From contig BDDD01001971.1 in assembly GCA_001972305.1 (NCBI GenBank), positions 306,965 through 370,964 on the forward strand: a stretch of DNA of 64,000 nucleotides, in the 5' to 3' direction. This DNA comes from Cephalotus follicularis (taxonomy: Eukaryota; Streptophyta; Magnoliopsida; Oxalidales; Cephalotaceae). Position 1 is the stretch's first letter; each line of letters begins with the position of its first letter. The position numbers and the translations under genes were made by a program. Under the pieces are notes generated by a model that was not told where the DNA came from, searched no databases, and worked only from the letters and a program-made list of their open reading frames with translations. Positions 56,807 through 64,000 of the stretch are shown here, one piece after another.

Positions 56807-57490
56807 GCTACATTTGTTGCATATCATGTTTTTCTTTTGTACTTTTGAACTTGGTTGTAATTTGTAAACCTTTTATGTGGTTTGCCTTTGTAAAAGGCAA
56901 TTTGAACTCGGTTATGTATTTGATGGTTTTTTTAAGCATTTAATGACAATATGCATTTGATCTTTAATGTTTTTATGGAATTACAATGTGTTTCATATTA
57001 TTGCTTTGATCTTGTTTACAATATGGCTAATGCACTTGTTTATGTACTTCAAGTTTTTAATTGATTAATGGAATTGTGCTTCAATCTTTATTGATCTTCA
57101 ATTGATTCTCTTATTGCATTGACATTATTGATAAAATTGAATTTGAATGCATATATTGAGGGGGAGCTCTTCAATCCATGCTATGATTGAGGGGGAGCTT
57201 CCATTTCTCTTTTTGTTGTTTGACAAAAAGGGGGAGAGATTTATATTTTATATTTTGCATTGCACATTGCATTGAAGTTGAAAGCTTGCATAAATGAAGT
57301 TGCATGCATTTGGGGAATATATTGCTAAAATTGCATATTGATGAGATGGGTTGTGATCTTGCGTTAAGCAAGTGTGTTTTGATATACCATATGCATTGGA
57401 TATGCCAAAATTGATAATATTGGACATTGGAACTAAAATTGGTTAAGTTTGTCAAGATTTATGCAAAATATGAATGTTTTGTCAATCATC
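56807..57490 (+). other. SIRE 3' untranslated region with repeated polypurine tracts
   Basis: AT-rich and noncoding. It holds three G-rich tracts, TTGAGGGGGAGCTC (about 57155), TTGAGGGGGAGCTTCC (about 57186) and AAAAAGGGGGAGAG (about 57226), before the final tract at 57491. Duplicated polypurine tracts are common upstream of SIRE 3' LTRs. Confidence 0.6.
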
Positions 57491-57504
57491 AAAAAGGGGG
57501 AGAT
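57491..57504 (+). other. SIRE polypurine tract
   Basis: AAAAAGGGGGAGAT directly before the LTR start TGTTGGCC. Confidence 0.85.
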
Positions 57505-58532
57505 TGTTGGCCTTTGCCACCCCGATTAATGGCATTGCCATATGTTATTTTGATAATTAATAAACATAGATTTCTTGTATGCATAATTCTTTGAGTTATA
57601 ACTTCATATACTCACTTGATTTTATGTCCAAAGTTGTGCCAAAAACATTTCTGCAGATACAGGCCAATCCAGCCGACTGGCAAGCAATCCAGTCGACTGC
57701 CCAAGGTTATGTAGTCGACTGCCAGAGGTTGTGTAGTCGACTAGTTCTTCAATCAAACACAGAAATTGCAGGAGCACAAATCCAGTCGACTGCCACAGGG
57801 GTCCAGTCGACTGCCAGGCAAATCCAATCGACTGTCAGAGGACACCAGTCGACTGCCATGGGTGCACATTTCAGGCAGTAGCTTCTGTATCTTTTTAACA
57901 CCCAATCCAGCCGACTGAAGCAGGGCACCAGTCGACTGCCAGGGGATCCAGTCGACTGCCAGTGAATCCAGTCGACTGCTTTCAATTGTGCAATTTCAGG
58001 CAGTAGCATTTGTAATCTCCAATTTCAGCTCAACAACCGACTGGAACAGAGCAACCAGTCGACTGCCAAGCATACCAGTCGACTGCCTAGAGGATCCAGC
58101 CGACTGCCCAACCCCAACGGCTATATTCAAATGTACGCGCCATCAATCCAGCCGACTGCCGTACAAATCCAGCCGACTGGATTTGTAACAGACCTTTAAA
58201 AATAGATCTGTTGGAGGCTCAACTATATAAAGAAATTTGGAGCTCTTGCACAAGTGATCAAGTATTAAAGTTGAACATTCATTCTAGCAATATCAAGCAA
58301 CCTCCAAGCAATTCTAAACATCAAAAGAGAGCAACACAAGTGATCAAATTTTGTAATATCCAACCTAGTGAGAGGTTTAGATCAAAACAATACTTCATTC
58401 ATTTTGATTGTAATAGGGGAGTGAACCCTAGTGAAGTTGGGGAGTGAACCCAAAGAAAATTGTAAGTGATTGAGGTCAATCACAAAGGTGTTCCGAATAG
58501 CACCCGGCCCCACAAACTCTTGTAGTATTTCA
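57505..58532 (+). mobile_element. SIRE right LTR
   Basis: 1,028 bp, TGTTGGCCTTTGCC to TTGTAGTATTTCA, followed by the target copy TGCTC. It includes the GTCGAC array (about 57665-58180), the TATA box CAACTATATAAAG at about 58219 and TGATTGAGGTCAATCAC near 58470. It lacks the GCCGAACCA box found in the other SIRE-type LTRs. Confidence 0.85.
57665..58180. repeat. CCAGTCGACTGCC array in SIRE right LTR
   Basis: The same arrangement as 50655-51180, with the same number and spacing of units. The two arrays differ only in a few bases, for example CCAATCGACTGTC here against CCAGTCGACTGCC there. Confidence 0.92.
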
Positions 58533-58537
58533 TGCTC

Positions 58538-59622
58538 AATAACGCTGCCACAGAAAATGATGGTTCTAGATCTCTGACCTGCAGAGATACTTCGTTGAAT
58601 AGTGCTAAGTACTTTCATAGACCTTCATTTTCTTTTTGAACTACAGTCATAAGGTGCGTAGAGGTCTTCCTTTGTGATCTACTATTTATGAACTTAGCAA
58701 CAAACAGCTCAGTGAGCTGAAAGAAAGAATAAATAGATTTAGGCGCTAATTTTCCATACCAAGTTTGAGTTGCACCAGTAGGAGTTGCAAGAAATGCTCT
58801 ACAGAGAACGGCGTCTGATACCGGATGTATAAGCATTACATTACGGTAAAGACGCAAGTGATCCAGCGGGTCTTTCATCCCATCATATTTCTCCATGGAA
58901 GGGGATTTAAACGACCCTGACAAGGGTTCTTCCGTGATGGCCGGGACAAATGGATGATTACTCATATCTATGAATTCTGCCGAATAACTTCCTCTTTGGT
59001 CCACTTCTCCATGTCTTGCGAACCTCCTTTCCATGTCAACCATCCACCATTGCAGCTCTGTTCTCTGAACAGGCTCTGCCCTAGTGCTACTAGTGGCCTG
59101 CGTATGTTCTCTCCTGGGAGATCTTTGTCTGCCAAGTTGAGGTCCCAGCCTATCTCTAGCTCTGACTCTCCCAATCCTATCAAAGATAGATCTAATAGGT
59201 CGTCTGTCGATCGACCTATTGCGATGAGGTCTGAGTTCTTCTCTGAAATTGTCATTTGCAGTATCATGAATAGAACAATGTCGATCGCGGGGTGCATTCC
59301 CTGTTCCTTGCGGTGCCCTATGAACAGACCTACTCAGGTGTGAGCCCCTACTCTGGCTTGCCTGAAGCCTTGAAAGGTCCCTTCGTTGATCTAGATTTTT
59401 CTATCTTTGTACCTCCTGTGCAGTCCGTTGCAGAGAATGTGCATATCTCCTATACGTTGGAGCAACCTATTAAACTCTGCCCTAGTGGCAGGGGGATCTT
59501 CTGGCCGGTTCTGTTATTGAAGTTGATCCTGAGGTTGCTGGTTTTGATCCAAGGGATTGTGTTGGTCATGTGTAGCCTCTTGATTCTGTTGGCTACGTGC
59601 AGTTTCTCTCCTTGGGAGCATC
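58538..59622 (-). pseudogene. Tat gag N-terminal part
   Basis: Minus strand. Starts MLPRRETARSQQNQEATHDQ, followed by an Arg-rich region (RRPLVAL, LGPQLGRQRS-like in broken frames). The gag core follows: NHPFVPAITEEPLSGSFKSP, YDGMKDPLDHLRLYRNVM, TPTGATQTWYGKL and LFVAKFINSRSQRKTSTHLM. Frameshifts and stops occur near 58618, 59045 and 59300. The frame stops at 58538, where the SIRE insertion begins. Confidence 0.85.
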
Positions 59623-59660
59623 TTTATCGTAAAAATTAATCTATGGGGGGAAAGAGAATC

Positions 59661-59681
59661 ATTCTCACATATGGTGTCAAC
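59661..59681 (-). other. Tat primer binding site, decayed
   Basis: Minus strand GTTGACACCATATGTGAG next to the LTR end. It resembles the TTGGCGCCATCTGTGGG type used by Tat elements, with several C-to-T type changes. The identity of the tRNA is inferred. Confidence 0.5.
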
Positions 59682-60169
59682 TGTTGATACAAAAATCTGC
59701 GTATCAACACTAAATATCAATGCTTGAAATTCCTTTCCTTCTATCTGCAAAATAAGACAAGACAGAAAGTGAACGGAGGCGAACTCCGGGAACACCCTCC
59801 AATGGTTAAGTCAGCTTCGAAGAAGGAGGAGATTGTAATATTCTAAAGAACGAGCAATAGTACTTTTAGTCTCCGAGTTTTCCTCTTGTGACCTTGTATG
59901 TTAAGGTGCATTATATAGTGAATGAATAGAGTTACCTTGTAGAGTTCTTATTAACTTCTAGCTGAGTATTAATCGGAGTGTTTATCCTCTAATAACAGAG
60001 TATTAGTGGAAATCCCCTACCTAAATTCTGGGATTATCATTAAATAAGATCTCAGAATGAATCTTATCATGATCTTTTTTCGTATTTATTGAGTTTCAAT
60101 TCGCCTCCATTAATGAGTATTGTTCCCACATGTCGCACTGCGACTGGCAAATAGTTTTTGTTCATATTA
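59682..60169 (-). mobile_element. Tat 5' LTR
   Basis: About 488 bp beginning TGTTGATACAAAAATC. Similar to 63-582, including AACACCCTCC and GAAGAAGGAGGAGATT. The right edge is placed at 60169 from the end of similarity with the left LTR. Confidence 0.8.
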
Positions 60170-61019
60170 TCGGGTAAAATCGAAAAACCCAAACCGCATT
60201 ACTTTTCCTTATCCCCTCTCTGTCTCTCTCTTTGGAGAGCAGTTTGGTTAAAAAATAGTCAGGTATTATAAGCCACATTGTTATTAATTTCTCTGTTTTA
60301 ATTAACTTTTAGTTGGTTGTTTTGTTGCTTACCAGTTGCTTCTTCATTTTCTGTTTTTCTTTGCTAATGCAGTTAAGATTATTATTACATGTCATATGTG
60401 TGCTAAAATTATTGTAGGCTTGTAGCACGACCGTTTTTTTTTTTTTTTTTTTTTTTGCTGAAGTGATATGAAACTTTTGGCTTGCATCCTCGTTTCAACA
60501 TATAATCACCCACTTGATTTTTTCCCCCTTACTAGTGTAGGCCTGGCATTGTGTTCAATAATAGTGTGAGTGACAAGTGTACTGGAGCTTTATTTCATTT
60601 GGATATGTTTTATGTGTTTTCTGCATATTTATTTTAAATAGTACTGTATTATTGATTGATTTATACCATCTGCATTTCTCTGTATACATAAAAGAGTACA
60701 TCCAGAGGCTTTGACAGGGTAAACGATAAAGTTGTATTAAACCCAATTACAACTTCACTGCGAAAGGCTGCAAAATTCTTTTGCACGAAACAATGGGAGA
60801 TGGGAGGGTTCTTCGGGTATTTGGGAAGTTAGTGCTGCTGTAAAGGTCGCTTTACGGGTCCAAGCACCGGACCTTCGTCAACAATACATAAGCATTCTCA
60901 GGTTGACTCTTTCGCCTATTCTCATTTTCTTACGAGTGTATTTATGGTTTTATCCGTAGAAGCATTAAACATATAGTTAACATTTCATTCAGTTTTCACT
61001 TTTTTCTGAAATTTTTACG
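60170..61019. other. unassigned sequence between Tat and copia elements
   Basis: AT-rich, with a poly-T run (60431-60453) and CT-rich stretches. The segment 60716-60900 is less AT-rich than its surroundings, lies between AG-like and GT-like dinucleotides, and in one frame reads NNGRWEGSSGIWEV and VALRVQAPDLRQQYISIL. I cannot assign it to a family. The stretch could be host DNA, possibly with an exon, or an old repeat. Confidence 0.3.
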
Positions 61020-61457
61020 TGTTAAAGCACACTTTAATTGATATTGGAATATGTCGAAATAATTATTGGCCACTTAATTTACGTATATGTTTATGGTTAT
61101 GGTAATATTAATGAAACTGTTACAATATTATAGAGATATTTTTGTCAATAGCATAATGGGAGTCTAAGGTTTTCTATCTTTAATAGGAATATAAACACCT
61201 AAAAATACAATAGATTTTGCTCTCAGTTGTCATCTGAACATTCTTTTCGTCTCCTAATTATTGAGATAAGAAAACACCCAAAAAACATCTTTACGATTCA
61301 GAGAGACAATTGAACATCAAATCATTCATAACGATTCCGCATCAAGATGTCTACTCTGCAAAACTGTAAGTTTTGTTATTATTTATATTCTTATCTTATG
61401 CGAATATAATGATCCTGGCATATGTGTTATTGATGTTATTGATACCTAAATCTAATA
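61020..61457 (+). mobile_element. copia LTR (Ale-like element), 5' LTR
   Basis: Starts TGTTAAAGCACAC and ends about AAATCTAATA (CA decayed to TA), two bases before the primer site. The gag that follows is Ale-like copia. The matching 3' LTR would lie beyond the window. Confidence 0.65.
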
Positions 61458-61459
61458 TT

Positions 61460-61471
61460 TGGTATCAGAGC
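61460..61471 (+). other. copia primer binding site, initiator tRNA-Met
   Basis: TGGTATCAGAGC two bases after the LTR. It lies inside the predicted gag intron. Confidence 0.85.
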
Positions 61472-62561
61472 GATTTATATTTGCATAAAATAGAATTAAT
61501 AAAATTATATTGATTTACTTTTAGATTTACACCATAGTGTTGTTAATGGTTGACATCGCGTAATTTATTGCATGTGCCATTACAGCATAATAGTTCACGC
61601 TTTATTTCAAGTTTTATCCTTTAATATTACTTTTGATAAAACCATACCAAATTTGATGCTATTGTTGTGATAATGTTTTCACGCCTTTAAACACAGAATT
61701 TTCTTTTGGCTTTATATGTTACTGACTCAAAATTGCAAAGGGCAATATGATACTCTTGTATTTTTGTTTGTTATGTATACTTGGTGTGTTTATATTGCTT
61801 AAATAATAAAGCAATGATTGTCATATGTTGTGCAATAACGGCATCCCTTTGAAAGGAAAATTGATTAATGAGATTAAAGCCACATTTATGTTAATATCAA
61901 AATATGGTTTATTTGATATAGCTTGTTATTGTTAGTTGTTGTTATTGGTACATAATTATTATTCTTGTAAATAACTTCAGTGATTATTTATTTGGAGCTT
62001 TTTATCACTTTAATGTTTTTGTTAATTAAATATTTTATTATCAATCTGATGACATATGGTTAATGGTTTTGCACATATGTTTGATAATTAATTAATTTTA
62101 AGTGGTTTTCCTATTGTCTTGAATAGCAATTGGACCAACGTAACGTTGTTGTCTTGGACAATAAGGAAAGATGTAAAGCCACTTTATGTCGTGTTTGACG
62201 AATTGTGACTGTTAATTTGACCAATATTAATTAATGGTTATACTTCATTAAATAAAATTTATGTTTTAAGTGATGAAATAAATTATATAGTGATTTTCGT
62301 TTCTGCCCAACAGTGATGCGAGATGAGCTGTGGAACTGTCATTAGTATATTATCAATCAGACCAACGTAGGATTAATAATATAAATGGACTGTTAATGAA
62401 TTTACTGAAATTATTTATGGGTGTTAATTTCAGTATAACTAACTGATAGCCCTACAGTTAGTTTTATGTTTTATGCTTTATAACTAATGATTGATGTTTA
62501 TTTCTTATGTGGAATTATGTAGTAATTTGTAAGCATGTTAATGCTAATGATTGTGATGCAG
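61472..62561 (+). other. copia leader, mostly the predicted gag intron
   Basis: About 1.1 kb, strongly AT-rich, without ORFs or recognisable repeats. It ends in a usable splice acceptor (TGATTGTGATGCAG). Confidence 0.5.
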
Positions 62562-63813
62562 TATTGAGTCCATTTGTTATTTCTGGATATATATCTGGTG
62601 TTGAACCTCTTAATGGGACTAACTTCCTCACTTGGAAAGAACAAATCAGTATAGTCTTGTGTGTAATGGATTTGGATCATGCCTTACGAATAGACACTCC
62701 CTCTACTATTACGACCCAAAGCACTATTGAGCAAAGGGCCGCTTATGAAAAGTAGGAGCGCTCTAACCGCATGCCCCTATGATAATGAAGAGCTCCATCT
62801 CTGTTGCGATTCAGGGAGCAATTCCTGATTCCAATTATGCCAAGACCTATCTTGCCTCTATGGAAGAGCAATTTAAGGGTTCTTCTAAAGCTCATGCAAG
62901 TACCCTTATAATGAAAATGCTCACGACCAGACATGATGGGACAAGTGGTATGCGTGAGCATATAATGATGATGAATGATATGGCCTCTAAACTAAAGGGC
63001 ATGGAAATGACAATTTCTAAAGGTTTTCTTGTTCATTTTATTATGACTTCTCTTCCTATGCAATTTGGTCTTTTCAAGATCAACTATAACATACAGAAAG
63101 AGAAGTGGAAAATGAACGAGTTGATTGCCATGTGTTTCCAAGAAGAAGAAAGGCTTAAGGTGGAGAGGCCTGATTTTGCTCACCTTGCAACTGTTGCTCC
63201 AATAAGGAAGAAGTTGAAAGGTAATGACAAAGGTAAAAAGAAAGTGGATCTGACAAAATCAATTAATAAAGGAAGTGCATCTGGTACGAAACCTGTGGAA
63301 GCTCCTAAGTGTCACTTCTGTAAGAAGGTTTGACACCTAAGGAAGGACTGCACCAGATTCAAAGATTGGCTCGCTAAAAAGGGTAATGATTTTAATTTTA
63401 TGATTTACGAATCCATTTTAGTTGATATTCTTTCAAATACATGGTGGTTTGACACAGGTTGCAATGTACACATTACTAATTCTTTACAGGGATTCCTTAC
63501 CGTGAGGAAGCTCCTAAAAGGTGAGCGGAACCTTAAGGTTGCTAATGGAGTGGAGGCTGAAGTTGAAGCTATAGGAACTCTTCGTTTAGTTTTGAAGAGT
63601 AGTTTTATTCTCCACTTATATGATGTTGTTTATGTTCCTAGTATAAGACAAAATTTAATTTCTGTCTGCAGACTTGACGCTTATGATTTTTCATTTGAGT
63701 TTGGTATCATAAATCTAATGTAGTTGGTTATGGCACTCTTGAGGATGATCTTTACAAATTATGTTTGGATGCTTCCTTTTCTGAATCTTTGTTATCCATG
63801 AATGTGTGTGATG

Positions 63814-64000
63814 TGTTGGAAGTCTAGAGGGGGGGGTGAATAGACTTATAAAAATTAATCTAGCAATTATGCCACCAATTAAAAATAAATGCACAACCAC
63901 ACAATGCGGAAAGTAAAGAGTGTAGGGTTTAGAAGGTGCAAACGGATTTATAGTGGTTCGGCAAACCGCCTACGTCCACTCCTCAAGGCCTCCCCTTGAG
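63814..64000 (-). mobile_element. SIRE-type LTR, minus orientation, cut by window end
   Basis: Begins TGTTGGAAGTCTAGAGGGG. It carries on the plus strand TGGTTCGGC (63954-63962) followed by CCTACGTCC, the inverted form of boxes in the LTRs at 18612 and 49457. It interrupts the copia polyprotein at 63811. Confidence 0.7.

Larger units (their letters stand above)
50493..58532 (+). mobile_element. SIRE-type copia element with env-like ORF
   Basis: LTRs at 50493-51222 (truncated) and 57505-58532. Between them are gag, pol and a further ORF. The whole insertion 49457-58532 is flanked by TGCTC (49452-49456 and 58533-58537), and the Tat gag frame continues across it. The 3' end of the left LTR, the primer site and the gag N-terminus are missing in one deletion. 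Pol is nearly intact. It is among the least damaged elements in the window. Confidence 0.85.
63..60169 (-). mobile_element. Tat-type Ty3/gypsy retrotransposon, host of the nested cluster
   Basis: Related LTRs lie at 63-582 and 59682-60169. Between them, on the minus strand in the order gag, protease, RT, RNase H, second (archaeal-type) RNase H and integrase, lie broken pieces of one polyprotein. The second RNase H and an antisense ORF between integrase and 3' LTR are hallmarks of the Tat lineage. All other elements from 785 to 58532 sit inside it. Subtracting them and their target duplications leaves about 7.9 kb, a plausible full length. At the insertions at 34947, 49457, 4701 and 7254 the coding sequence on the two sides continues in register, which supports a single split element. 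Stops and frameshifts in every domain show it is dead. The 5-mers outside the two LTRs do not match clearly, so I cannot show a target duplication for Tat itself. Confidence 0.85.
61347..63811 (+). pseudogene. Ale-like copia gag-protease, apparently spliced
   Basis: An ATG in the LTR (61347) opens MSTLQN and meets a GT donor (GTAAGT, 61366). The acceptor TGATGCAG ends at 61366+1195 = 62561, and the next exon continues in phase with SPFVISGYISGVEPLNGTNF. Gag has LTWKEQISIVLCVMDLDHAL, YAKTYLASMEEQF and MNELIAMCFQEEERL. A zinc knuckle, CHFCKKV-stop-HLRKDC, has its glycine codon changed to TGA. Protease has TWWFDTGCNVHITNS. Other breaks are TGG to TAG near 62753, a frameshift near 62775 and another near 63710. 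It is cut at 63811 by a further LTR. Confidence 0.75.

Noticed and set aside
63..60174. Target duplication for the Tat element (TAATC against TTATC)
   Set aside because: It requires moving the right LTR edge to a base without the CA/TG terminus; with the natural edge the flanks differ.
1..64000. tRNA, rRNA or snRNA genes
   Set aside because: Only the short tRNA-derived primer sites were found; no cloverleaf or rRNA-like stretch was recognised by eye.

Overview
The window is nuclear DNA of a flowering plant, and almost all of it is LTR retrotransposon. I recognise Ty3/gypsy elements of the Tat, Athila and Tekay (chromovirus) types, Ty1/copia elements of SIRE and Ale-like types, plant-type tRNA-iMet primer binding sites, one PIF/Harbinger-like DNA transposon, and the intron-containing remains of a ribosomal protein S29 gene. 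I see no intact host gene, no tRNA or rRNA gene and no CRISPR array. Species cannot be told from the sequence.

Layout. One old minus-strand Tat element spans 63-60169 and acts as the frame. Removing every insertion would leave about 7.9 kb. Its pieces lie at 583-784 (polypurine tract), about 4463-6000 (a spliced-looking antisense ORF), 6200-7253 (integrase), 32321-34946 (RNase H, RT, protease), 37520-37731, 48930-49456 and 58538-59622 (gag). Inserted into it are: a solo LTR of family A (785-4457) carrying its own nested element with a perfect 126-bp foldback (1142-1407); an LTR remnant (4701-5321); a solo LTR of family B (7254-32315); a PIF/Harbinger-like element with the RPS29 copy (34947-37516); a complete but dead Tekay element (37732-47367) with a solo LTR 4 bp inside its edge; a second solo LTR (47408-48924); and a SIRE-type copia insertion (49457-58532). 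Family B was itself hit by another family A solo LTR (7345-9930) and by an Athila element (11907-31687). The Athila interior was replaced by a patchwork of copia, Tekay and gag-only (TR-GAG-like) sequence. Most junctions have 5-bp target duplications (3 bp for the DNA element), and several rejoin the interrupted Tat reading frame exactly.

To the right of the Tat LTR are about 0.85 kb of unassigned DNA (60170-61019), a 5' copia fragment whose gag appears to be spliced across its primer binding site (61020-63811), and the start of a minus-strand SIRE-type LTR (63814-64000).

The most unusual signal crosses element families. Tekay, Athila, SIRE and the unassigned solo LTRs all carry arrays of short palindromes centred on GTCGAC. 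Three flank styles occur: AAAGAC..GTCTTT, AAAGC..GCTTT and CCA..TGG. Decayed relatives such as ATCGAC, GTTGAC and GCCGAC are interspersed. No shared ancestry of the elements explains this.
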